Part shown: positions 8,312 to 17,395 of the stretch, piece after piece
Layout: every line of letters begins with the position of its first letter
Position numbering within the stretch: the stretch's first letter is position 1
Source: Euwallacea fornicatus
Lineage: Eukaryota; Arthropoda; Insecta; Coleoptera; Curculionidae
Direction of reading: 5' to 3'
NCBI RefSeq assembly: GCF_040115645.1
Contig: NC_089544.1
Coordinates: forward strand, 6,758,001-6,822,000
Length of the DNA: 64,000 bases
The notes under the pieces: generated by a model
The model's input: only the letters and a program-made list of their open reading frames with translations
Database searches by the model: none
Told to the model about the DNA's origin: nothing
Program-made: the position numbers and the translations under genes

Positions 8312-9532
8312 ATGCAGGGCGTTTCATTTAAAGTTACACAAGTGATTATTCATGAAACCAATTTTAAAATAAAAAAAGTCTCAAACAAACATTGCTTGTA
8401 TGAATAGGGACATCAAACGCACTTGAGCAAATTTTTACTTAAGGGCATTTAAAGGACAATTCAAAAACAATTTTGTTTTTTTTAACGGAATACTTATTTT
8501 TTGGGAAAACTGAAAAGAGCTTATGAAATAAAATATTTTTCTTTCGATTTTTTTTTCTAAAATGTTTTCTTTTTCAGATATAAACAAAAATTTATTTGAA
8601 CAAAAAAGTCAAGTTTTCACTAGAATGTACTCGTAATTTTTTTTTGGGGAGTATAAAATTTTATTATAAATTTTAACACAACGTTTAAGGAAAAGCTAAT
8701 TATTTGTTTTTCAACTAAAGTTTTTAATGTAAAAGTGAAAAATGGCGAACTTTTTTAAAGAAAATATAATTCAAACGGTGTTATGAGGTTATGAAGTTTA
8801 TGGAGAAAATGATCAAAACAGCGCTGAAGCTTATCGGATTCATATGCGAAGATTCTCTGAAAAACGACTACCTAATTGTCGAATTTTTTATTTAATACTT
8901 AAGAATTTTTTTTTAATTGGCAACGTGGAGACAAGTAGAAATTCTTGCTTGAAAACTGCTATCAATGAAAACAAGCAAATAGGTCCAGGCAGGTGGTCAT
9001 CCAGATCACCTGACTTGGCTGTATTGGGCTTTTTCTGTTATGTTATTTTAAAGAGAAAGCGTACGTTGAAGTCCTAATTACTCTAGATGATATTAAAAAC
9101 CGCATCAGAGTAGCTTCTGAAGCAATTACAGAAGAAATGCTCGGAAATGTTTCGAGGTCGTTTTCGATGAGAATTGGAAAATGTCTTTCTTGATGGGGAA
9201 AGTCAAAATTTTGAGCATTTGGTCGACTGATAAATGTTTAAAAATCATTTTTAGTATGATATTGGGTTAATTTTTGGAATCTGTAAATTTCATTTTCCAT
9301 TAATAAAGTTTCTTCCCCAGTTTAAGGTATGTGTTATTTTAAATGTGCCACTTCAATTTTGGTTAATATCTGGAAAACATGAAGTTTTAGGATAAAACTT
9401 TTCTAGTAAAAATTTTTCAATTGTTTGAACTTTGTTTTTTCTATTAGTAGAATATTTAAATAAATTCATTGACAAGTACAAATAAAAAAATAAAAGCCAA
9501 AATAATCACTTGTTTTTTATAATATCCAACCT
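8312..9532 (+). mobile_element. Internally deleted DUF4817-type DNA transposon
   Basis: The left end (about 8312-8350: GCAGGGCGTTTCATTT.., then ACAAGTGATTATT at 8338-8350) is mirrored at the right by AATAATCACTTGT at 9501-9513, a perfect 13-bp inverted match, with weaker similarity extending outward to about 9532. Between them lies a transposase relic with both an N-terminal HTH part and a C-terminal part but no catalytic middle. The roughly 1.2-kb unit is therefore a deletion derivative. The outer ends are approximate and no target duplication was identified. Confidence 0.55.
8742..9230 (+). pseudogene. DUF4817-type transposase with the catalytic core deleted
   Basis: ATG at 8742 opens MANFFKENIIQTVL, then TGA at 8784-8786 in frame, then YEVYGENDQNSAEAYRIHMR and KRLPNCRIF. 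This is the DUF4817-like N-terminal helix-turn-helix seen in many insect DDE transposases. The frame then loses similarity. Around 8994-9050 it resumes as RWSSRSPDLAVLGFF, the WPPRSPDL-like motif that normally carries or adjoins the last catalytic residue. The tail ITLDDIKNRIRVASEAI and ITEEMLGNVSRSF lies in a different frame and finishes in yet another with NFEHLVD before TGA at 9228-9230. It thus has one stop, at least two frameshifts and a large internal deletion. Confidence 0.6.
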
Positions 9533-9951
9533 TAATATTTGGAAGGATCAATCAACAGAATACAGCAATGTGTAGAGAAATTTAACTAGAAGTTTTTGTG
9601 AATGTTGGACTTTGAAAACACACTTTATTACGGTTCAGAAAATAATGGTCAACATTTTGAACACATAACACATTAATAAACAATTTTTCTACAGTACAGT
9701 TGATACCTAAGTATGTTTACGATTAGGATATGGTTTTTCGAAAATCTCTCACTGAAAAAAAACAGGTACATTTGGAAAAGTAATTGAAACATCTATCAAA
9801 TCGAATATAAATCAATCCTTGTCCCACGGTCGCTTATACCCCTTCTAGAGGGAGCATGCCATTTACTAGAAAATTGATTTTAAGATTATCCCCTTTGAAA
9901 ATAAAATCGATGCGTTTTTGCATATTTACATGTTTTGTATAAGAACCGAAA
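9533..9951. other. Non-coding AT-rich stretch
   Basis: No gene, RNA or delimited repeat was recognised here. Confidence 0.5.
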
Positions 9952-10085
9952 TATCGAGGGTGGTTCGTTTTAAAATAGACGGTCCGTACAATTCCGCCTT
10001 AGTTTGACCATTTAATTCAATTTGCATTTCTATTAACAAAAAGTTATTCATACGCTTATTAGAAAGATTACAGCCACCCTGTATA
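9952..10085. mobile_element. MITE-like repeat, about 134 bp
   Basis: The left end TATCGAGGGTGG (from 9952) and the right end CCACCCTGTATA (to 10085) are imperfect inverted repeats of the class found at 488-500, 724-791 and 10865. The interior is non-coding. It is likely a short non-autonomous derivative; the family name is not certain. Confidence 0.45.
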
Positions 10086-10174
10086 CGTACCTGTTTCTTC
10101 TTCCATTACTGCAGATCTAAAGCAACCGTTTCCGAGATACAGACTTCCAATATTTTTTGGTCTTCCTTTACAAA

Positions 10175-10213
10175 CATTCAATGTTATAATTATTAAAATA
10201 TTATTATTGAATG
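10175..10213. repeat. Short inverted repeat / potential hairpin
   Basis: CATTCAAT at 10175-10182 pairs perfectly with ATTGAATG at 10206-10213, and the AT-rich interior can pair further. In DNA this AT-rich it may be chance. Confidence 0.35.
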
Positions 10214-10323
10214 TGGTAAATATCCAATAATGATATAGTCGATGATTTATTTAATACTTGTCAACAGTAATTACGTTATCTAAATATTTGATATCCACTT
10301 CTGGGATTGTATTAGATAACCCT

Positions 10324-10434
10324 AAATTCTACGATCTAGGGATATTTTCATCATTTTCATCAATGCGGAGCTTAAATATCGTCAATTCCGTAATAACGGA
10401 GTGTTTGTTGTTAATTTGCCCGAAAACCATGATT
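10324..10434. repeat. Diverged 111-bp direct repeat, copy 1
   Basis: It shares long blocks (ACGATCTAGGGATATTT, TTTCATCAAT, CGGAG, GAAAACCATGATT) in order with 10570-10680, offset 246 bp. Spacing is conserved, with scattered substitutions. Confidence 0.75.
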
Positions 10435-10569
10435 AGGCATTATAAAAGTAACGTTACATGCAGTTGTAGTCAAATCGACTCAGATTGGCAAAATAAGCAT
10501 AATGTGGCCATAAACGGCAAATCCACACTTTAACTATTCCAAAACTACCAGGTTTTCTCCAAATCAGGT

Positions 10570-10680
10570 AAATTTTACGATCTAGGGATATTTCCATTAC
10601 TTTCATCAATACGGAGATTAAATATTGCCAATTCTGTGAAATTGGTGAGTTTCGTCGGAAATTGAACGAAAACCATGATT
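10570..10680. repeat. Diverged 111-bp direct repeat, copy 2
   Basis: This is the partner of 10324-10434. The pair is either an old tandem duplication with a 246-bp unit or two subunits of a larger unclassified repeat. No protein is conserved between the copies. Confidence 0.75.
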
Positions 10681-10864
10681 TGGTGTCTTTTCATCAACGC
10701 TACCATTCGTTTGAGCACATAAAGTACTATTTATCATGGAAACTCAACAAGATACAATCATGGCTGTTGTGGCATCTTAATGATATCGTCGAGTTGATTA
10801 ATATGAATCATTGAATGCAATATAGCTAAATTTATGTTATATCAAAAGTTAATAATAATTAAGA

Positions 10865-11072
10865 TACAGGGTGCCAAAGTTGAAAAATGAAATCAAATTT
10901 TCTTTAATATCTCTGGAACAGTTCAGGCTAATTTCACGAAATTTCTTATATAGAGGTTTTTGGAGATGATCAATTTAAATTTATCGACGAGTTCGGTGTA
11001 CCTTCTAAAGGATGCCACAATCGACAATTAGGAGTTATTTAAACCATTTAAACTTTTTTGTGCCACGGTGTA
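10865..11072 (-). mobile_element. Inverted-ended repeat, probably the terminal region of the DUF4817-type copy at 11279-11629
   Basis: TACAGGGTGCC at 10865 and GGCACCGTG-like bases near 11062-11072 (TGCCACGGTGTA) form imperfect inverted ends around 208 bp. Read on the minus strand the outer end is GGCACCCTGTA, the same kind of 3' terminus as at 488-500. The segment may therefore be the 3' terminus of the minus-strand transposase relic just to its right, or a separate MITE lying inside it. Confidence 0.45.
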
Positions 11073-11278
11073 TGTCATTTTGGACTCATCAAATTTGTTC
11101 CCCTACCTGTTCTAGTTAAAAAGTTATACCTTATTGGTGTTGCTAGGAGCAACGGTTTTCGAGAAATTCAATTAAATATTGACATGTGACAACATAATTT
11201 TTTTGTATTATTAAAATGACACAAATATAATATGAAAACAATTTAATACCGTAGTTAGTCTTCTATTGACATATTTAT

Positions 11279-11629
11279 TTAAGCTATAAACAAATATTTT
11301 AACAATAACAAAAAATTAGAAATGAAACAAAAATCCATAGGATTGAAGTCGGGGCTCTGTGAGGGCCAGGGTATTTTAAATCCACGTTCTATACAACGAT
11401 TGGCAAAACATGTACTTAAGAAATACCTTACTTGCCTTAAATTCAGAGGCACATCATCAAGAAAGTTCCCTAGTTCATTTTGGAGGAACTCTAAGTACAG
11501 AGGACCATTCAATTTGGGTGATAGTACATAGGGTCCTATGAAATAGTTGTCAATAATCCCGCACCAAATATGTATTTTAAATTCGTGCTGAAAGTGACGT
11601 TCAGTAGTGTTGAGGGATTCCTTCGATAA
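11279..11629 (-). pseudogene. DUF4817-type DDE transposase fragment
   Basis: On the minus strand one frame is open from about 11629 to the stop at 11279-11281. It reads TTERHFQHEFKIHIWCGIID, then FIGPYVLSPKLNGPLYLEFL, NELGNFLDDVPLNLRQ and, after a gap, PWPSQSPDFNPMDF. The order H-x-F-x-V-N-x-WxGI / IGPY / LNG-x-YLxFL / DVPLNxRQ / WPPRSPDxxPxDF is that of the DDE core of DUF4817-type transposases. The segment that should follow LRQ and contain the second catalytic Asp (a HDGAPPH-like motif) is missing, replaced by VRYFLSTCFANRCIERG. It is a relic of a third copy of this family in the window, 5'-truncated at about 11630. Confidence 0.68.
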
Positions 11630-11671
11630 ATGAAATTATGAAAACGACAATTTAGTTTACATAAAATGGAC

Positions 11672-12139
11672 TGTATTTAAATTGCACTTCAAAATCAAAA
11701 AATTAAAGAGTTTTGGTCCAAGTAGGAAGAGGGAGAACGCTTAATTGGGCGGGTTACACACTATGATTTGAATCACATCCTGACACCGACGCAGCTTCCA
11801 CACGAAGAGAAGAAAAAAGAGAGCAAAAATTACTGCGATTATACCTTAAGTACTAAACCCGAGGAATTCCAATCAGGGGCGCATCACCACCAAGAACCCT
11901 TACGGGTTATGGCTACGCTGGATCCCAAAATCGCGGCCATCTGGCGAATATCTATACTAGTCGGTTTTCTGGGAATATTGCAGGCCCAACAAATTGACCA
12001 TCAAGGCAATAGTCCCGACCAAAAAAGCTTCCTTTGACTAGTAGCATATTCCCCAGCCAAAACGTACCCTTAGTTTTGGCATGATGGGCCATGTGGACTG
12101 GCACCCAGATGGTATTCTCAGAATAAGTATCGCCGCACA
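11672..12139 (-). repeat. Candidate 3' LTR of the BEL/Pao relic
   Basis: On the minus strand a segment from TGTGCGGCGATACTT (start 12139) to ..AATACA (end 11672) lies directly after the pol frame and its A/T-rich trailer, where a 3' LTR belongs, and has TG..CA ends. There is no second LTR in the window to compare with, so both limits are guesses. It shows no obvious similarity to the probable solo LTR at 926-1287. Confidence 0.35.
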
Positions 12140-12223
12140 TGGGCGTAACTTAAGGGATAAAATACAAATACACAACAAAAACCAAAATTAAAAACACACA
12201 AAAAAAACAATAATTTGAAGTCC

Positions 12224-12559
12224 CTAACATGCCTCCGGCCTTGAAACACTTGCAGCGTCTTCAACGACAGTGTTCATCGGCAGGGGACATATCTTACTAA
12301 AGGATTGCTTCACCAAACTACTGGAAGTCCTTAAGGTAGCCACACGGTTCACTCCATCTTGGCCAAGGTGTACTGCCACTACTCGTCCCATGCGCCATTT
12401 AGAGGGAGGAAGGTTATCATCCTTGACAAGTACAAGTACTCCTTCCTGGACGTCCTGCTGACGTATCTTCCATTTGACCCTCTGCTGAAGCTCACTGATG
12501 TATTCCTTACTCGATCGCTTCCAAAAGTGCTGTCTGATTTGCTGGATTTTTTGGAACAC
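12224..12559 (-). other. DUF5641 C-terminal domain of the BEL/Pao pol
   Basis: The segment reads FWKRSSKEYISELQQRVKW, then GVLVLVKDDNLPPSKWRMGR and VVAVHLGQDGVNRVATLRT. W-x(3)-EYL-x-LQ-R, the LVL-x-DDN-x-P-P-x-W-x-LGR block and the V-R-V-x-T-R end are hallmarks of the DUF5641 domain that closes BEL/Pao integrases. The final stop is at 12224-12226. Confidence 0.88.
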
Positions 12560-12583
12560 TGACAGCTGATTTGCAGGAAAATA

Positions 12584-13560
12584 TTACAGGTCTGTGTAGG
12601 GTAGCTCCGTGAGACTTCTTCCAATCAGGAAGTGAGCGGGTGATAAAGGGGTTAAGTCATTGGGATCTTGAGACAAGGGAGATAGAGGACGGGAATTGAG
12701 TATTGATTCGATTTGTGCTAATAAAGTGATACATTGTTCGAAGGTCAAGTTGGCTTTTCTCGCTACTCTTTTTAGGTGATGCTTCACAGCCTTGACACCC
12801 GCCTCCCAAAGACCTCCAAAATGAGGCGATTGGGTAGGTATAAAGTGCCATTGCACCCCTTCCCAAGCATATGAATCGGACAATTTGCAAGATTCTTTAA
12901 TCAAGAAATTGCTGAGTTCTGCCAATTCTCGATTGGCGCCGACGAAATTCGTGCCGTTATCTGAGTAAACGTGGCTGGGTCGACTACGACGAGCCACAAA
13001 CCGGCTAAAGGCAAGCAGAAATGACTCATTGCTGAGATCAGAAACTAACTCCTAGTGCAAAGCGTTCGTCACAAAGCATATGAATACACTTACATAGCAC
13101 TTGGACAACCTTGAGCTGCGACTCTTTTTATCCCGAATATTGAGAGGACCCATGTAGTCCACTCCCACAACTGAAAATACGCTCCCACCAATTAAGCGAC
13201 TTGGTGGAAGGTCACCCATAATAGGCGCTAAACACTGAGGGTTGAATCGCGAACAGGTAACGCAGTTCTTAACAATGGACTTAATCATCAAATTGCGCGG
13301 CGCGATAACCCAGTATTTTTCCCTTAGGGATGCGAGCAACAGCTGAGGGCCGGTGTGTATTAATCTTTTATGCTCATGCTCGCACAACATCCGCACCAAA
13401 CGATGTTTTGGAGACAAAAGCATGGGATGATTCTTATCAAATTGATAAGGCGAGTTTCGCAGACTTGCCCCTACCTTCATTATGCTCTCACCATCTAGAA
13501 AGAGATTTAAACTCAATAGCTTACCCTTCAGATGCAAGGCGACTCCCTTGCTGAGGCAAT
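12584..13560 (-). other. BEL/Pao integrase region (H2C2 zinc motif and rve core)
   Basis: The zinc-binding part is seen as HEHKRLIHTGPQLLLASLRE then YWVIAPRNLMIKSIV and NCVTCSRF (His-His-Cys-Cys). The catalytic core shows GVDYMGPLNI (first Asp), HVYSDNGTNFVGA (second Asp) and PTQSPHFGGLWEAGVKAVKH (Glu). All three catalytic acids are present, but a stop at 13052-13054 separates the first from the other two. Confidence 0.88.
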
Positions 13561-14074
13561 CGAACTCGACTGGAAAGCTACTTCTTTGCGCAGTCCTGAC
13601 CAACGTTTTAATTGCCTCATTTATTTCTGACCTAGATAATGGGCTGCTGACGATGACCTCTTTTAACAGCCTTGATTTACAATTACTAACGAATCGAAGG
13701 ATGTATGCTATGATACGACTCAATCGATTGAAGTCAAAGTAGCGCTCGAAAAAGTAGTCCCCTATGAAAACAAAAGCAACAACTCCCTTTGGAACGCGAA
13801 TTTCGGACACCTTCTTAGGTCCTTTAGACGCACTTTGCCAATGACTTTCCCTGGACTGAAGAAAGGAAGGGCCATGCCACCAAAGACTCAACTCAATGAG
13901 TTTACTGGGAAAGACCCCCCTCGATAACAAGTCAATCGGGTTTTCCTTAGTGGGGACGTGACGACATTCACAATCTACTGTAAGCGATTGGATTTGTGAT
14001 ACTCGCGCGCTTACAAAGACCTTTAGGCTTCTGGGAGACATTTTTAGCCAACTCAAGACGATGGTTGAGTCTGA

Positions 14075-14815
14075 CTAGCACACCTGCCTAACAAATTGCA
14101 ATCTAGTAGAAGCCCTTATCTTGCTTATAAGTTTGGCCACGACCAATGCACTGCACAGCTCCAAGCAAGGGATAGTCAGAGATTTAAAAGGACTCACCTT
14201 GCTTTTGGCGTATAATAACCTCACGGTTATACTGCCATTTCTATTGATTGATCTGACGTAGATAGCTCCATCATAAGCTTCCTCACTAGCGTCAGAAAAA
14301 CCGTGCAACTCATGGCACATAGCATCCACGAATACAATATGGCGATTAATGTGAGCCCCATTGAGGCTCGGCGGCTTACTTCGGAATTTTGTCCAAGCTG
14401 TATGCAAATTGCCAGGGACTGACTCATCTCACTATAATCCTTCTTGCCAAAGTTTTTGAATGAGGATTTTCGCGATAATTACAGCAGGAGATAGCAGACC
14501 CAAGGAGTCGAAGACTTGCGCTATACCTGACAAGATGGTACGCTTTGTTACCTTCAAGTTTGTCTCAAAAGACTGACTTTTATAAGACAAAACATCTGAC
14601 GAACAATGCCAGGTTAAACCCAAAATCTTAGCCCTATCGTCCCTATGAGAGTCTAGCATCTGAAAATACTCGTTTCCTTGACTCACCGAATGTAGTAGAG
14701 TAGGTTCGTTGGAAAGCCATTTTCGCAATTTGAATCCATCACCTGACAATGCGGCGAAAACCCCATTACACAATTTGATTCGTTCATCAACCGAATCTAT
14801 TGAATGTCAACATAG
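14075..14815 (-). other. BEL/Pao A17-peptidase / RNase H-like domain region
   Basis: This is a domain of the pol relic. GFKLRKWLSNEP, ILGLTWHCSSD, TKRTILSGIAQVFDSLGLLS and the following ILIQKLWQEG mark the Peptidase_A17 region of Pao pol. HELHGFSDASEEAYDGAIYV and VRLLYAKSKVSPFKSLTIP with LELCSALV are the RNase H-like part, whose SDAS carries the first catalytic Asp. Stops occur at 14432-14437 and 14075-14077. Confidence 0.82.
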
Positions 14816-14817
14816 AA

Positions 14818-15480
14818 TGACCATTTTATTACCGAGGATGCATCAAGCGCGGTGTCAGGGCCAACGATAATTGCTCATAAGCCTACATATTGGTGGACTT
14901 GGCCAATTTCCACCTCTTCTATGTTATATGCGTGGGTTGTCAACTTTTATCTAGTTCATGGGACTTGAGGGCTGTATGGACGCCTCCGCGAAGGGACTGT
15001 AGGCAGATTTCGCACATGGCACCGGGGCGTAAGAAAGCTTTGTAACATTGGCCAGGCCTCACGAAAATCACTAATTCTGGATGATGATTGCAAAAACCTT
15101 TTAAGGTTTTGTATTATATTTCCATCATTTTGTATGAAACAAACTCATCGGACCGTGGTAATCGGTCTACGGCAGTTCTGATTGGTCAGTACGTAGGCGG
15201 AGGGAGGTTGAAAATTATGAACTTGGTCGCTACCACCGCCGAAACCAAAAGTGTCAAGAATTTTTCCAGTCAGTTTTTTTTCCCGAATTCTCTTTACAAC
15301 CACAAGCAGATAACCTCACTCCATTTTGTCGTTATATTCTTCAGTTTTTTTATAAGCCACTGCGGTTCTAAGCAATATCCAGTTAACAAAATAAAGTGTA
15401 TATATTACCGAATTACAAGGCCTTTGTTTTGTGAACCTTTGCTTCAAGGGTATAAACAGGTAGTTGTATTTTAAGGCAAA
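14818..15480. other. Unassigned DNA between the BEL/Pao relic and the satellite
   Basis: A GC-richer block at about 14820-15060 and another at 15140-15260 differ from the surrounding AT-rich DNA and may be decayed pieces of retroelement. Nothing could be assigned. The last bases (15470-15483, AAGGCAAAACAAAAAT) already resemble the CCAAGAAAAAT part of a satellite monomer. Confidence 0.5.
14940..15113 (-). other. Short unrecognised open frame with a Cys/His pattern
   Basis: Between the pol relic and the satellite the minus strand has a 57-codon open stretch ending TGA at 14942-14940. It includes RPGQCYKAFLRPGAMCEICL and then GGVHTALKSHELDKS, that is C-x2-C-x8-H-x5-H. This resembles a zinc-finger spacing but is shorter between Cys and His than a classical C2H2 finger, and there is no ATG at the start. 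It could be a scrap of another element or chance. No family recognised. Confidence 0.2.
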
Positions 15481-16740
15481 ACAAAAATAATACTTTAAGT
15501 GCTCAAACACACAAATTGTGTGACTTTTTATATTTTGAAGCTCGATAACTTCGACAAATGAGGACCAAGTATCTTAAACAAAGTGTCAAATTAATCAGCT
15601 CGACGAGATCTTTAAGATGTCACAACATATCATGACTGCATCTTGTTGAATTTCCAAGGAAAACAGTACTTTATGTGCTCAAACAAACAACTATTTAGAC
15701 TTTTCAAACTGTGAAACTCGATAACTTCAGCAACAGAGGACCAAATTTCTTAAACAAAGTGTCAAATTAATCGGCTCGACGAGGCCTTTAGATGACACAA
15801 CACATCATTATTGTATCTTGTTGAATTTCCAAGAAAAATAATACTTTGTGTACTCGAACACACAACTTTTTTGATTTTTCACAATTTGAAGCTCGATAAC
15901 TTCGGAAAATGAGGACCAAATTCCTTAAACAAAGTGTCAAATTAATCAGTTCTACGAGGCTTTTTAGATGACACAACACATCATCATTGCATCTTGTTGA
16001 ATTTCTAAGAAAAATCATACTTTTTTTACAAGAACACACAACTTTTGTGACTTTTCAAAATCTGAAACTCGATAACTTCGGAAAATGAGGACCACATTCC
16101 TTAAACAAAGTGTCAAATTATTCAGCTCTACGAGGCTTTTAAGATGACACAATACTTCATCATTGCATCTTGTTGAATTTCTAAGAAAAATCATACTTTT
16201 TTTACTAGAACACACAACTTTTGTGACTTTTGAAATTCTGCAACTCGATAACGTCGGAAAATGTGGACCACATTCCTTAAACAAAGTGTCAAATTAGTAA
16301 AGTCGACGAGGCCTTTACGATGACAAAACACATCATCATTGCATCTTGTTGAATTTCCAGAAAAATAGTACTTTGTGTACTCGAACACACAACTTGTGTG
16401 ACTTCAAAATCTGAAACTCGATAAATTCGGAAAATGAGGACCAAATTCCTTAAACAAAGTGTCAAATCAATCAGCTTTACGAGACTTTGAAGATGTCACA
16501 AAACATCATTATTGCATCTTGTTGAATTTCCAAGAAAAACAATACTTTGTATACTCGAACACACAACTTTTTTGATTTTTCACACTTTGAAGCTCGATAA
16601 CTTCGGAAAATGAGGACCAAATTCCTTAAACAAAGTGTCAAATTAATCAGTTCTACGAGGCTTTTTAGATGACACAACACATCATCATTGCATCTTGTTG
16701 AATTTCCAAGAAAAATAGTACTTTATGTGTTCAACACACA
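15480..16740 (+). repeat. Diverged proximal edge of the satellite array
   Basis: About seven monomers (box starts near 15618, 15793, 15969, 16145, 16321, 16494, 16670; spacings 175, 176, 176, 176, 173, 176) differ from each other and from the interior. They have GATGACACAA in place of GATGTCACAA, CATCATCATTGCAT or CATTATTGTAT in the box, TTCCTTAAACAAAGTGTCAAA instead of the TTGTTAAAGAAAGTGTCCAA type, and GAGGCTTTT instead of GAGATTTTG. They represent older, unhomogenised repeats at the array border. Confidence 0.9.
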
Positions 16741-17395
16741 ACTTTTTTGACTTTGCAAATTTTGAAGCTCGATAACTTCGGCAAATGAGTATCAAATTTG
16801 TTAAAGAAAGTGTCGAATTAATCAGCTCGACGAGATTTTGAAGATGTCACAATACATCATGATTGCATCTTGTTGAATTTCCAAGAAAAATAGTACTTTA
16901 GGTGCTCAAAGACACAACTTTTTTGACTTTTGAAAATTTGAATCTCTATAACTTCGGCAAATGAGTATCAAATTTGTTAAAGAAAGTGTCCAATTAATCA
17001 GCTAGACGAGATTTTGAAGATGTCACAACACATCATGATTGCATTTTGTTGATTTTCCAAGAAAAATGGTACGTTATGTGTTCAACACAAAACTTTTTTG
17101 ACTTTTCAAACTGTGTAGCTCGATAACTTCGGCAAATGAGTATCAAATTTGTTAAAGAAAGTGTCCAATTAATCAGCTAGACGAGATTTTGAAGATGTCA
17201 CAACACATCATGATTGCATTTTGTTGAATTTCCAAGAAAAATGGTACTTTATGTGTTCAACAAACAACTTTTTTGACTTTTCAGATTTGGAAGCTCGATA
17301 AGTTCGGCAAATGAGGACCAAATTTGATAAACAAAGTGTCCAATTAATCAGCTCGACGAGATTTTGAAGATGTCACAACACATCATGATTGCATC

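Larger units (their letters stand above)
11672..14817 (-). mobile_element. 5'-truncated BEL/Pao LTR retrotransposon relic
   Basis: The minus strand carries, in BEL/Pao order, a scrap of reverse transcriptase, the A17-peptidase/RNase H region, a zinc-binding H2C2 motif, integrase core and the DUF5641 C-terminal domain. Gag, protease and nearly all of the reverse transcriptase are missing. Downstream of the stop, a candidate 3' LTR is at 11672-12139. The 5' break lies around 14817. Stop codons show the copy is old and dead. Confidence 0.85.
12224..14817 (-). pseudogene. BEL/Pao pol polyprotein, 3' half, with in-frame stops
   Basis: From about 14790 to the final stop at 12224, one minus-strand frame is kept over about 2.5 kb. 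It is interrupted only by stops at 14437-14432 (two adjacent codons), 14075-14077, 13052-13054 and 12584-12586. At 14817-14806 a different frame reads FYVD, the remnant of the reverse-transcriptase active site, so a frameshift or small deletion separates it from the rest. Then follow the A17/RNase H region (FKLRKWLSNEP, KILGLTWHCSSD, FDSLGLLSPAVI), the RNase H motifs HGFSDASEEAYDG and SLTIPCLELCSALV, the H2C2 zinc motif, the integrase core and DUF5641. The order matches BEL/Pao elements of insects. The retained frame with few stops suggests moderate age. Confidence 0.88.

Noticed and set aside
10258..10533. 91-codon + strand frame covering direct-repeat copy 1
   Set aside because: The protein is not conserved in copy 2 at 10570-10680, which has a different reading, and no domain is recognised.
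11279..11629. Possible independent mariner (DD34D) gene
   Set aside because: Motif order fits the DUF4817-type family better, and the segment with the second catalytic Asp is missing.
12270..13742. Several + strand frames (63-86 codons)
   Set aside because: They lie antisense to the BEL/Pao pol relic, which explains the open frames.
15088..15474. 128-codon + strand open frame before the satellite
   Set aside because: No recognisable domain, low-complexity AT-driven composition, and it ends at the satellite border. Likely chance.
15788..16680. Several minus-strand open frames of 65-89 codons rich in similar peptides (SYRAS, LTLCLRN)
   Set aside because: They are the same satellite monomer read in reverse in the diverged edge. 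Periods of about 175 bp change frame in every unit, and the homogenised array has no such frames.
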